DNA of 41,793 nt from Candidatus Saccharibacteria bacterium QS_5_54_17 (lineage in GTDB: Bacteria; Patescibacteriota; Saccharimonadia; QS-5-54-17), in NCBI GenBank assembly GCA_003022365.1, contig PXOU01000015.1, positions 1 to 41,793 on the forward strand, given 5' to 3'. The position numbers and the translations under genes are program-made. Shown here piece after piece: positions 29,253 through 38,540 of this stretch (position 1 is its first letter; every line of letters starts with the position of its first letter). The notes below the pieces were generated by a model. The model saw only the letters and a list, made by a program, of their open reading frames with translations, ran no database searches and was not told the DNA's origin.

Positions 29253-31745
29253 CTAAGACTCAGCCAGTTTTTGCACCGATTCGCTATCGCGGTCGTACCA
29301 CCCGTCTTGGATGTGGATGTGCTCGATTGCCTGGTCGAGGCTGCGGTCCGGGACGGTGCCGCGGAAGAAGTTTTCCAATTCCGCGGCTTTGTCTTGGTCA
29401 GCGAAACTGCGGGCGGCCAGTTTGGGAAAGCCGGGAAAGGCGTGGCTACCGCGGAAATTGTCGTCCAGCCATTGCCAGTTGTCCTGCATCCATTGCCAAG
29501 CCGGCTCCGCGGCATTCTGGTTGGAAAAGAGATAAGCCAGCCAATGCCGGACCTCCTGTTTGCGAACTGCATCAGAGGTGATCATTCCCAAAGAGCGCTC
29601 GATCAATGATTCCTGGGAGAAACTACACAGTGCCTGGGCGAGGCGCATCTTTTCTTCATCAAAGTCGGCTTGGTTGTGCATGGTCTGCAGCATTTCATAT
29701 ACATTTTCGTCGCCACTCCGGGCCACAGTGGTGTATACGGTCCGGCGTATATCGGGGTCGATGGCTTGGCCGCTTTGGAATCGGCGGAACGCTTCTTGGC
29801 TGACGGGTTCTACATTACACCGGGCGGCCAAGTCTAGTATGACCGGACGCAGGAGCGCTTCGAAGACCGATTCATCTTCGCTTCCGTCCCATCCGATCCG
29901 TGCCAGCTGAGTGCCGGTCAGCTCCGGGCCGAAAATGCGTGCCAATGTGTTTTCGCCGAAGACGCGCTGGAGTTGTGTCAGTTGCGAAGACACCAGTTCC
30001 CATACCACGTAACTTTCTTCATCTTTGATGTTACCCAAGGTGGAAAGTACGGATGCAGTGTCCGTATACCCGGCTTTGGCCAGTTCGAAGGTGTCGTCTA
30101 TGAGTCCCAGCCGGTCTAACGGGGAAAATTGTAAGTAATTTCCGAATAAACGCTTTAGATCATCTTCAGTATGCTCCACGCGGAAGAATCCGCTGCGTCC
30201 GGCGTTGAGTTTGGCTGCCGTAGCCGGAGCTTCCTTCCACTCGTCGCTGGGCCGGTCCAGCAGGAAGGTCGGTTGGTGATCGACGGCGCTGACGGGCACG
30301 TACCAGGTTTGCTCATCTTCGTCCGCTTCACCGGGGAGTAGCTTGAATCGCTGCTGGGTTAACCGCAGACCAGCTTCCGATGCTTCGTATCGAATGAGCG
30401 GATAGCCGCTTTGCCCGGTCCAGTTAGACATGAAGTCCGTGACCGGTTTTTGGGATACTTCTTCCAATGCCTGCCACAAATCCTCGGTCCGGGCATTACC
30501 ATAGGCGTACCGCTCCAGGTACCGGGAAAGACCGCGCTGGAAGTCTTCGCCGCCCAGATAGGCATGCAGCATGTGCAGGATGCTGGCACCTTTTTTGTAA
30601 GAAATGGCGTCGAATATCTCATCAATTTCTTCCGGATCGTGTATGGGGACTTCAACGGGATGCGTGTTTTGCAAGCTGTCCAGCCGCATTCCCGCGATCT
30701 GGTCATTGGAGATAAATTGCTCCCAGACATTCCACTCCGGATATATGTGATCAACGGCCAGGTTGGCCATCCAGGTAGCAAACCCTTCGTTCAGCCATAG
30801 GTCGTTCCACCATTGCATGGTAACCAGATTGCCGAACCACTGGTGCGTTAATTCGTGGGCAATGACATTGGCGGCGAACTGTTTGGTGGCCAGCGAGGTG
30901 TTTTCCGGGTCAACCAGCAGGACCGCTTCCCGGAAGGTTATGCATCCCCAATTCTCCATAGCGCCGGCAGCGAAGTCCGGCAGTGCTATGAGATCGCACT
31001 TTTCCAGAGGGTAGGGAATTTCGTAATACTGGTTGTAAAAATCGAGCGCGGCGGTGGCTGTCTGCAGGGCGAATTCAGTATAGGCGACCTGCTCGGGCGT
31101 GGCGTAGACCCGGACCGTGACGCCATCGGCGGTCTGGCTTTCCGTGTAGTCAATGTCGCCGACGACCAAGGCCAATAGATAGGTCGACATAACGGGCGTA
31201 TCCTGGAATGTAACGGAAGAAGTTTCTTCGTCTACCCGGGTTACATCGGCTATGGATGTATTGGAAACGGCTGTTTGTTGGCTGGGTATGTCCACGCTGA
31301 GCCTGAAAGTGGATTTGGCTTCGGGTTCGTCGATGCAGGGAAAGACTTCGCGGGCATGGTTGGCCTCGAACTGGGTTGCCAAAATGTATTCTTCCCGGCC
31401 GTTCCGGGTGAATCGGCTCCAGTAAAGTCCGTGCATGGTGTCTTTGATAAGGCCTTCATACTCGACTTCTATCCATGTATCGCCGGGTTCGAACGGCTCC
31501 GCCGCGGATACATGGAGGTGTTGATTTTCCTTGTCAAGTTCGGCTGCAGCCGGTTCATCGTTGACGTGGATGTCATGAACGGTGAGGCCGGCCGCGTGCA
31601 ATGTGATGGAGGAGGATTTTTCGGGTAGATCCCCGGTTATCAATGTCGTCGCCCGGAAGGTCGATCCGGCATAATCGGGTTTCAGGTGAATGTCGTACCG
31701 CCCGGGATGAAAGTATCTATGTAGTCGTTCAACGTCTTCTGACAT
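29253..31745 (-). CDS. M1-family aminopeptidase
   Basis: GAMENWGCITFRE, HELTHQWFGNLVTMQWWNDLWLNEGFATW. Confidence 0.95.
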   Translation of the reverse strand: MSEDVERLHRYFHPGRYDIHLKPDYAGSTFRATTLITGDLPEKSSSITLHAAGLTVHDIHVNDEPAAAELDKENQHLHVSAAEPFEPGDTWIEVEYEGLIKDTMHGLYWSRFTRNGREEYILATQFEANHAREVFPCIDEPEAKSTFRLSVDIPSQQTAVSNTSIADVTRVDEETSSVTFQDTPVMSTYLLALVVGDIDYTESQTADGVTVRVYATPEQVAYTEFALQTATAALDFYNQYYEIPYPLEKCDLIALPDFAAGAMENWGCITFREAVLLVDPENTSLATKQFAANVIAHELTHQWFGNLVTMQWWNDLWLNEGFATWMANLAVDHIYPEWNVWEQFISNDQIAGMRLDSLQNTHPVEVPIHDPEEIDEIFDAISYKKGASILHMLHAYLGGEDFQRGLSRYLERYAYGNARTEDLWQALEEVSQKPVTDFMSNWTGQSGYPLIRYEASEAGLRLTQQRFKLLPGEADEDEQTWYVPVSAVDHQPTFLLDRPSDEWKEAPATAAKLNAGRSGFFRVEHTEDDLKRLFGNYLQFSPLDRLGLIDDTFELAKAGYTDTASVLSTLGNIKDEESYVVWELVSSQLTQLQRVFGENTLARIFGPELTGTQLARIGWDGSEDESVFEALLRPVILDLAARCNVEPVSQEAFRRFQSGQAIDPDIRRTVYTTVARSGDENVYEMLQTMHNQADFDEEKMRLAQALCSFSQESLIERSLGMITSDAVRKQEVRHWLAYLFSNQNAAEPAWQWMQDNWQWLDDNFRGSHAFPGFPKLAARSFADQDKAAELENFFRGTVPDRSLDQAIEHIHIQDGWYDRDSESVQKLAES

Positions 31746-31845
31746 GAGCCTAATATACCATGACGTAAGCGCCCCTTGTCCATTGGCCCAAGCTAGGGCA
31801 GCGCCTATTGGATGGCATTTATACCCGGTGATGGAGACACAAAAA

Positions 31846-31907
31846 CCGGCAATTCACGTGGAAATATGATTTAAATCATATTTAAAATACCTGACACGTG
31901 GTGCCGG
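31846..31907. promoter_or_regulatory. Nested palindrome cluster: 22-bp perfect palindrome inside CACGTG and CCGGCA/TGCCGG arms
   Basis: AAATATGATTTAAATCATATTT 31862-31883; CACGTG 31855-31860 and 31895-31900; CCGGCA 31846-31851, TGCCGG 31902-31907. Confidence 0.7.
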
Positions 31908-31966
31908 GGTGTTTGATTTCCGTGGTTATCCCGCGACGAGTACCCTTACGGCGCCGAACAGTTATT

Positions 31967-31996
31967 TTGACAACCGCTGACGTGCCGCGATATGCT
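31967..31996 (+). promoter_or_regulatory. nusA promoter TTGACA-18 bp-TATGCT
   Basis: -35 31967-31972, -10 31991-31996. Confidence 0.65.
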
Positions 31997-32023
31997 CAAG
32001 ACAGAAGCAACCTAAACCTGAAT

Positions 32024-32048
32024 AAAGTCGGCCAATGCGGTCGGCTTT
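32024..32048 (+). terminator. Terminator/attenuator-like hairpin in nusA leader
   Basis: AAAGTCGGCC-AATGC-GGTCGGCTTT, 10 bp with two G-T wobbles, followed by CTTAT. Confidence 0.45.
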
Positions 32049-32074
32049 CTTATATGAAAAGGAGACTGTGGAAT

Positions 32075-33415
32075 ATGGAAATGGACAGCAAACAGTTTAT
32101 CATGATGCTCCGGCAGATCGCTGACGAGAAAAACGTCTCCTACGACATCGTAGAGGACGCGCTCCAGCAGGCCATCGCCGCTGCCTACCGCAAGGATTAC
32201 GGTGACCGGGAACAGCAGGTGCGTTCCACCTTGAACCAGAACACGGGCGACTTTCGCATTTTCGTGACCAAGGAAGTCACCGAGGAGGTGGAAAATGAAC
32301 ACCTGCAAATCAGCCCGGAAGATGCCCGCCAGGTGGATGAAAACGCCGGAGTCGGCGACGAAGTGGAGGTCGAGGTAGCCTACGAAGGATTCGGACGGGT
32401 GGCCGCCCAAACGGCCAAGCAAGTCATTCTGCAAAAGATCCGCGAAGCGGAACGCGATTCGGTGTTTTCCGAGTACGAGGATAAAGTCGGCAGCATTTTG
32501 AACGGGACCGTGCAGCGGGTCGAGCCCCGGGTAGTGTATATCGATGTCGGCAAAGCCCAGGGCATTCTGCCCCAATCGGAACAAATTCCCCAGGAACGGT
32601 ACCGCTCCACCCAAAGATTGAAAGTCTACCTGCGTGAGGTAGAGAGTACGCCGCGCGGCCCGCAGTTGATTCTGTCTCGGGCCAGTGCCGAATTCGTTTC
32701 CCTGTTGTTTGAGAAAGAAGTGCCGGAGATGGAAAACGATGCCGTGCAGATCAAAGCCATTGCCCGGGAAGCCGGTGTTCGCACCAAACTGGCCGTGGGG
32801 ACGGAAGTTCCGGGGGTGGATCCGGTCGGTACCTTCGTGGGCGGGCACGGGACCCGCGTCCAGGCGGTCATGAACGAGATCGGGGAAGAAAAGATCGACA
32901 TCATTCCCCACAGCGATGACCCCTCGGAGTTCATCACCAATGCCCTGTCGCCGACCAAAATCAGCAGTATCGACATCGAAGCGGACGATGAGCGCGCCAT
33001 CGTCAAAGTGCCCGAGGATGAACTATCCGTGGCCATCGGCCGGAGCGGGCAAAATGTCCGGTTGGCATCCAAGCTGACCGGTTGGCAAGTCGACATCATG
33101 AGCGAGAGCGGCGAGATGCGTACCCAGGAAGGCGGCGAACCCGCTGATGAAGCGGCCGCTGCCACGGCCGAGGCGAGCCAGAACCAATCCAACCAAAACG
33201 GTTACGTGTCCAAATCCCAAATCGAAGAATCGCTGCTGCAAACCCTGGAAGACAACGAAGACGACGGTGAAAACGAGGATACAGGCACGGATTCGGAGGC
33301 GGACGAGGACGATAACCCGGAGCAGGCTACAGAAGAGACGGAAGTAACGGAGGAAGAATCGCAGGCAACCCAGGATTCCTCCCCGGAACCAACAGACGAG
33401 TCGGCGGAAACCTAG
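32075..33415 (+). CDS. nusA: Transcription termination/antitermination factor NusA with acidic C-terminal extension
   Basis: EDALQQAIAAAYRKDYG, GTFVGGHGTRVQAVMNEIGEEKIDII, ELSVAIGRSGQNVRLASKLTGW; SD AGGAG before ATG 32075. Confidence 0.96.
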   Translation: MEMDSKQFIMMLRQIADEKNVSYDIVEDALQQAIAAAYRKDYGDREQQVRSTLNQNTGDFRIFVTKEVTEEVENEHLQISPEDARQVDENAGVGDEVEVEVAYEGFGRVAAQTAKQVILQKIREAERDSVFSEYEDKVGSILNGTVQRVEPRVVYIDVGKAQGILPQSEQIPQERYRSTQRLKVYLREVESTPRGPQLILSRASAEFVSLLFEKEVPEMENDAVQIKAIAREAGVRTKLAVGTEVPGVDPVGTFVGGHGTRVQAVMNEIGEEKIDIIPHSDDPSEFITNALSPTKISSIDIEADDERAIVKVPEDELSVAIGRSGQNVRLASKLTGWQVDIMSESGEMRTQEGGEPADEAAAATAEASQNQSNQNGYVSKSQIEESLLQTLEDNEDDGENEDTGTDSEADEDDNPEQATEETEVTEEESQATQDSSPEPTDESAET

Positions 33416-33430
33416 CAGCCGGCCGCGGCA

Positions 33431-33457
33431 TTAGCACTCTTGAGATTAGAGTGCTAA
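33431..33457. promoter_or_regulatory. CIRCE element (HrcA operator), perfect: TTAGCACTC-N9-GAGTGCTAA
   Basis: Exact consensus halves with 9-nt spacer. Confidence 0.95.
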
Positions 33458-33468
33458 TATTTTATACT
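33440..33468 (+). promoter_or_regulatory. clpC promoter TTGAGA-17 bp-TATACT with -35 inside the CIRCE spacer
   Basis: -35 33440-33445, -10 33463-33468. Confidence 0.7.
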
Positions 33469-33523
33469 GAAAGTGTTCGGCAGTAACCTGAAGCTGCTAT
33501 AATGTGAAAGGGAATTCCATACT

Positions 33524-36019
33524 GTGCAAGATAATTTTTTTGAAGACCATTTAACTGAGAACGCGCAACAGAGTTTGCAGCAAGCCAACGAGTTGGCTCG
33601 GGCGCAGGGTTCTTCCTATATCGGCACCGAGCATATTCTCCTGGGGGTTTTGCGCCAGGACGGCTCGATCGGAGCCAAGGTGCTTAACAATGCCGGCGTG
33701 ACCTTCGATAAAGCCAGTACCGCTCTGGATGTGGCACCGGCCGCCGCCCATTCCATGTCCAGCCAGACCATAACCTCACGGGGTCTGAATGAGACCGCCA
33801 AGCTAACCCTGACCCTGTCATGGAAAATCGCCCGTGATTTCGGCCAAAAGATATGCGGGACCGAGCACATCCTGTTCGCCACTTTAAGCCAAAAGAATAC
33901 GCGGGCCACCCTGCTGCTCCAGGATATGGAGATCGATATTATGGAGGTCAAGTCGGAACTGCAGGACTACCTGCGGAATCAGCAGTACCACTACGAAGAA
34001 CACACCACTGACACGCAACGTTCCAAGCAAAAGAGTAAAATCCCGACCGTCGAATACTTCGGGGTTGATTTGACCGAACAGGCTCGTTACGGCAACTTGG
34101 ATCCGGTGGTGGGCAGGGAGAATCAGATCCAGCGGATGATTACCGTGCTGAACCGGCGCACCAAAAATAATCCGGTATTGACCGGGGACCCGGGCGTAGG
34201 CAAGACCGCTATCGTGGAAGGCCTGGCCCAGAAAATCGTGACCGAAAACGTTCCCCACGACTTGCTGGATAAACGAGTCATCGCCCTTGATCTCTCCAGC
34301 GTGATTGCGGGAACCAAGTACCGCGGCGAATTCGAAGAACGCCTCAAAAGCATTCTGGAAGAGTTGCAGAACGTGGACGATGTCATCATGTTCATCGATG
34401 AACTGCACTTGATCGTGGGTGCTGGCGCGGCCGAAGGCGCCATAGATGCCGGCAATATTTTAAAGCCGTCGCTGGCGCGCGGACTCATCCAGGTGGTTGG
34501 GGCGACCACCACCGATGAATACCGAAAACACATCGAAAAAGACGCCGCGCTGGAACGCCGTTTCCAGACCATCCCAGTGCCCGAAGCCACTCACGAGGAG
34601 ACGCTGGAGATCATGCACGGGTTACGGGATCACTATGAGCAGTACCACCGGGTAGCGCTTTCGGATGACGTCATCACCGAAGCGGTTAAGTTGTCTACCC
34701 GGTATCTGCCCGACCGGTATCTGCCCGACAAAGCAATCGACTTAATAGACGAAGCTGCCGCCCAAGTCCGGGTATCCCGCGGCACCCAGACAGGGAGCGA
34801 ATCCCGGGAAATCCGGCGCCAGATCCGTGAGTTGCATCAGGACGTGGATAATGCCGCTGCCAGTGAGGATTATGAACGGGCGGCCCGTTTGAAGACGGAA
34901 ATCAGCATTCTGGAAAACAAACTCAAACGCCAGGAATCGGCCGAAGCACAGGAAGGGGAGAAGCTGCAGGTAAACTCCGAAGATCTTTCCCAGGTGATCG
35001 CCACCATCACCGGCGTGCCGGTGACCAAGCTCTTGAAGTCAGAAGCCAAGCAGTTAGTTAACCTGGAAGATACGCTGCAGAAATCGGTGATCGGGCAAAC
35101 CGAAGCCACCCAAGCCGTCGCCCGTTCCATCCGGCGTAACCGCTCGGGCGTCTCAGACGCCCGGCGGCCGATCGGCTCCTTCTTGTTCTTGGGCCCCAGC
35201 GGGGTCGGTAAAACCGAATTAGCCCGCGTCCTAGCCCGTGAGTTATTCCATTCCGAAGACGCATTGATCAAGATCGACATGAGTGAATTCATGGAACGGC
35301 ATAACGTGTCCCGGTTACTGGGCGCGCCGGCTGGCTATGTGGGGTACGAGGAGGGCGGCCAATTGACCGAACGGGTTCGGCAACAACCGTATTCACTGAT
35401 TCTCTTCGACGAGATCGAAAAAGCGCATCCGGACGTCTTCAATATGCTTCTGCAGCTGCTGGAAGATGGATACGTGACTGACGCCAATGGCCGCAAAGTC
35501 GACTTTACCAATACGGTGGTTATTATGACTTCCAATATTGGCGCTGAACTGTTGCAAAAGGAGGCGGTTATGGGATTCCGGCCCAAATCCGACAGCTCCC
35601 AAGTGGCGGAGTACCACGAAGAAGTGGCCGCCAAAGTACGCGAGGATTTAGACAACCACATGCGACCTGAGTTGTTGAACCGGATCGACAAAACCGTGGT
35701 CTTCAAAGCGCTCAGCCGTGAGGAAGTCGATCGCATCCTGCAGTTACGGATCGAGGAGCTCAAACAGCGGTTGGCCGAAAGCGGGATCGCTGTCATTGTC
35801 AATGCCAGCGCCCGCAAAATCCTGGTAGAGGCCGGGTATGAGTCGAGCATGGGCGTACGGCCATTGCGCCGGGCGATCGAGGAAATGATCGAAGATCCGT
35901 TGGCGACCAAGATGCTCAAGAACGAATTTACCAGCGGGGACGTAGTCCGGGTAACCGGCCGGAACGGCCAACTCAACTTCACGGCGGCTGCTGAACAGAA
36001 AGCTGGCTCTCGGAAATAA
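33524..36019 (+). CDS. clpC: ClpC-type AAA+ ATPase
   Basis: Clp N repeats, [36 protein letters not shown]-like middle segment; GTG start. Confidence 0.95.
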   Translation: MQDNFFEDHLTENAQQSLQQANELARAQGSSYIGTEHILLGVLRQDGSIGAKVLNNAGVTFDKASTALDVAPAAAHSMSSQTITSRGLNETAKLTLTLSWKIARDFGQKICGTEHILFATLSQKNTRATLLLQDMEIDIMEVKSELQDYLRNQQYHYEEHTTDTQRSKQKSKIPTVEYFGVDLTEQARYGNLDPVVGRENQIQRMITVLNRRTKNNPVLTGDPGVGKTAIVEGLAQKIVTENVPHDLLDKRVIALDLSSVIAGTKYRGEFEERLKSILEELQNVDDVIMFIDELHLIVGAGAAEGAIDAGNILKPSLARGLIQVVGATTTDEYRKHIEKDAALERRFQTIPVPEATHEETLEIMHGLRDHYEQYHRVALSDDVITEAVKLSTRYLPDRYLPDKAIDLIDEAAAQVRVSRGTQTGSESREIRRQIRELHQDVDNAAASEDYERAARLKTEISILENKLKRQESAEAQEGEKLQVNSEDLSQVIATITGVPVTKLLKSEAKQLVNLEDTLQKSVIGQTEATQAVARSIRRNRSGVSDARRPIGSFLFLGPSGVGKTELARVLARELFHSEDALIKIDMSEFMERHNVSRLLGAPAGYVGYEEGGQLTERVRQQPYSLILFDEIEKAHPDVFNMLLQLLEDGYVTDANGRKVDFTNTVVIMTSNIGAELLQKEAVMGFRPKSDSSQVAEYHEEVAAKVREDLDNHMRPELLNRIDKTVVFKALSREEVDRILQLRIEELKQRLAESGIAVIVNASARKILVEAGYESSMGVRPLRRAIEEMIEDPLATKMLKNEFTSGDVVRVTGRNGQLNFTAAAEQKAGSRK

Positions 36020-36080
36020 TTCCCGCCCTTAGCTGATACTCCTCCGCGGGCGAGCCGGGCAGTTCTGTTATGCTAGAGGT

Positions 36081-37040
36081 GTGATGAAACGTTTAGGGGC
36101 GATATTGGCGGTAGCCGTGCTGGGGTTCGCCGTTGTCGGCGCCGGGACTTATGCCCAGGAAATATCCGACTGGTGGTTTCTCAGGTCGTATCAGCCCCCT
36201 CGCGGCATAGCGGACTTAGCCGATGAGACGTCTATGACTCAGGAGGGGCGAGAATACTTCTACGTTTCCGACCCCAAAATCAATGACAAACAGACGTTCA
36301 ACCGGAACTGTCCGACCCGGGAGGCGGCATCAGTTCTGGGGTGCTATAGGAACCAACGGATCTACCTGCTGCGCGTGGAGCGCCGGAAACTCGACGGCGT
36401 CATGGAAGTGACGGCCGCTCATGAGATGCTGCACGCCGCCTATGACCGGTTGGAGGCGGATACTCGCTCCCGGGTTGCCGGTATGCTTGAGGAAGAGTTG
36501 GAAACCATCGAAGACAGCCGTGTCAAAGAACTCATCAATAGTTACGAGGAGAATAGTAGCGAGACGGTTCGGCGCAATGAACTGCACTCCATACTCCCCA
36601 CCCAAATAGCCGATCTGTCTCCGGAGCTGGAGGAGTATTACGCCCGATATTTTCATGACCGGCAAGCCGTAGTGGATAAATACCAGCAGTACAAAAGCAC
36701 CTTTGCGGATCTCCGGCAGCAGATTAATAGGTTGCAGGACCGAGTTGATAGTCTGCAGAACCGGATCGACTCGCTGAAAGGGCGTATAGATGCCCAACGG
36801 AGCAAGGTAGAGCGTTTGAACGAGCGGCTGGAGCGGTTGGAGTCCCAGGGCGATACGGAGGCCTATAACCAGTTGGTGCCGGAGCAGAACGGGGCCGTCA
36901 ATCGGTATAACTCCATGGTCGATCGTTATAAGTCGCTGATTTCACGTCATAACAATACCGTGGAGAAGTTGAACGAAATCGTTGTTCTCCAGCGCGACCT
37001 GGTCAACAGTTTGGACAGTACCTACCAGGAGTTGGAATAA
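36081..37040 (+). CDS. Exported/membrane-anchored coiled-coil protein with HEXXH motif
   Basis: Signal/TM at N-term; AAHEMLHAAYDRL; long C-terminal coiled coil. Confidence 0.7.
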   Translation: MMKRLGAILAVAVLGFAVVGAGTYAQEISDWWFLRSYQPPRGIADLADETSMTQEGREYFYVSDPKINDKQTFNRNCPTREAASVLGCYRNQRIYLLRVERRKLDGVMEVTAAHEMLHAAYDRLEADTRSRVAGMLEEELETIEDSRVKELINSYEENSSETVRRNELHSILPTQIADLSPELEEYYARYFHDRQAVVDKYQQYKSTFADLRQQINRLQDRVDSLQNRIDSLKGRIDAQRSKVERLNERLERLESQGDTEAYNQLVPEQNGAVNRYNSMVDRYKSLISRHNNTVEKLNEIVVLQRDLVNSLDSTYQELE

Positions 37041-37148
37041 CATGAGAGGTCCGCAGCTTGGTGCTTTCAGTGGAACCTCCCGTGATCAAGGTTAATCGGG
37101 GGTGTCCGGGGTGATCGGTTACCGGGAGAAGCACATGGCGGCCGGCGG

Positions 37149-37163
37149 CTGTTATACTAACAG
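37149..37163. promoter_or_regulatory. Dyad CTGTTA-TAC-TAACAG centred on the radA -10 box (TATACT)
   Basis: Perfect 6-bp arms, 3-nt centre. Confidence 0.5.
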
Positions 37164-37189
37164 GCATGGAAGGACGCGGATAAAAAGTT

Positions 37190-38530
37190 ATGCCCGGGAA
37201 AACCGTATTCGTCTGCCAGGAGTGTGGCAGTTCCTCGCCCAAGTGGACCGGGAAGTGTCCGGGTTGTGGCGCCTGGAGCAGCATGGTGGAAGAATCCAAC
37301 CAGCCGGCTTCACGGACCCAGAGTAACGCCCCTCCGGCGCGGCCGCAGGCGCTGAACGAGATTTCCCAGGCGCAGGAACAGCCGCGGATAAGCAGCGGTT
37401 TCGGCGAAGTGGATCAGGTGCTGGGCGGCGGCATCGTCGCCGGCGGGCTGATGCTCTTGGCCGGCGAACCCGGTATCGGCAAGTCGACCTTACTTTTGCA
37501 AATGGCCGCCAAGGTTGCCGATGGCCACACCGTGCTGTACGTCAGCGGCGAGGAGTCGTTGCGGCAGATTAAACTTAGAGCTGACCGGTTAGGGATCGGG
37601 GATAATTCCCTGCAACTGCTGGCCGCGACCGATGTGGACGCCATCATCGCTACCATCGCTGACATGGCGCCGGATTTTGTGGTGGTCGACTCCGTCCAGA
37701 CCATAAGCACCAGTCGCATTACCTCCAGTCCCGGTACGGTCAGCCAGATTACGACTACCGCCCACATGCTCCAGGAAATCGCCAAACAAAGCAACACGAC
37801 GGTGCTGGTAGCCGGGCACGTCACCAAAGAAGGCAACATAGCCGGGCCCAAGATCCTCGAACATTTAGTGGACGTGGTGCTGCATCTGGAAGGTGAACGT
37901 TTCGGCGGATTGAAACTACTCCGCGGGGTTAAAAATCGCTTTGGGTCCACCCACGAAGTCGGCGTATTCGAAATGCGGGACCGAGGCATGGTGCCCATCA
38001 GTAACCCTTCGGCCAGCTTTCTCCAGGAACGGCAGGCCGGCAGCGGCTCCGTGGTGTTCGCCGCCATGGAAGGCAGCCGGGCATTATTGGTGGAAGTCCA
38101 GGCATTGGTTAACAATAGTCCGTTCGGTTACCCTAAACGCACCGGCGCCGGATTCGATGCTAATCGTTTGAACGTGTTAATCGCGGTGCTGGGCCAACGG
38201 GCGGGTGTACAACTGGGCGACAAGGATGTTTACGTCAACATCGTGGGCGGTATGAAAATCGCCGAACCAGCGGCCGACCTGGCAGTCGCTATGGCTATCG
38301 CCTCCGCTGCGCGGCAGCAACCGGTTCCCGCGGACGCGGTCGTGTTCGGGGAGGTAGGGCTCAGCGGAGAAATCCGCTCCGTTCCTAATACCCAATCACG
38401 CATCAAAGAAGCCAAGAAGCTCAAATTTACCCAGGCATTTGCCCCGGCCGGTTCCGGGAAACATTCCTTCATCACGCCGGTGGAAACCATGAAAGCGGCT
38501 GCCTCCCAAGGCCTGTCCAAGGAAGCCTAA
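37190..38530 (+). CDS. radA: DNA repair protein RadA
   Basis: FVCQECGSSSPKWTGKCPGCGAW zinc motif, GEPGIGKSTLLLQ, KNRFGSTHEVGVFEM. Confidence 0.97.
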   Translation: MPGKTVFVCQECGSSSPKWTGKCPGCGAWSSMVEESNQPASRTQSNAPPARPQALNEISQAQEQPRISSGFGEVDQVLGGGIVAGGLMLLAGEPGIGKSTLLLQMAAKVADGHTVLYVSGEESLRQIKLRADRLGIGDNSLQLLAATDVDAIIATIADMAPDFVVVDSVQTISTSRITSSPGTVSQITTTAHMLQEIAKQSNTTVLVAGHVTKEGNIAGPKILEHLVDVVLHLEGERFGGLKLLRGVKNRFGSTHEVGVFEMRDRGMVPISNPSASFLQERQAGSGSVVFAAMEGSRALLVEVQALVNNSPFGYPKRTGAGFDANRLNVLIAVLGQRAGVQLGDKDVYVNIVGGMKIAEPAADLAVAMAIASAARQQPVPADAVVFGEVGLSGEIRSVPNTQSRIKEAKKLKFTQAFAPAGSGKHSFITPVETMKAAASQGLSKEA

Positions 38531-38540
38531 TCGGCACCAA

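Noticed and set aside
37165-37182. Mini-ORF MEGRG upstream of radA
   Set aside because: Too short to distinguish from chance, no SD, though it follows the -10 closely.
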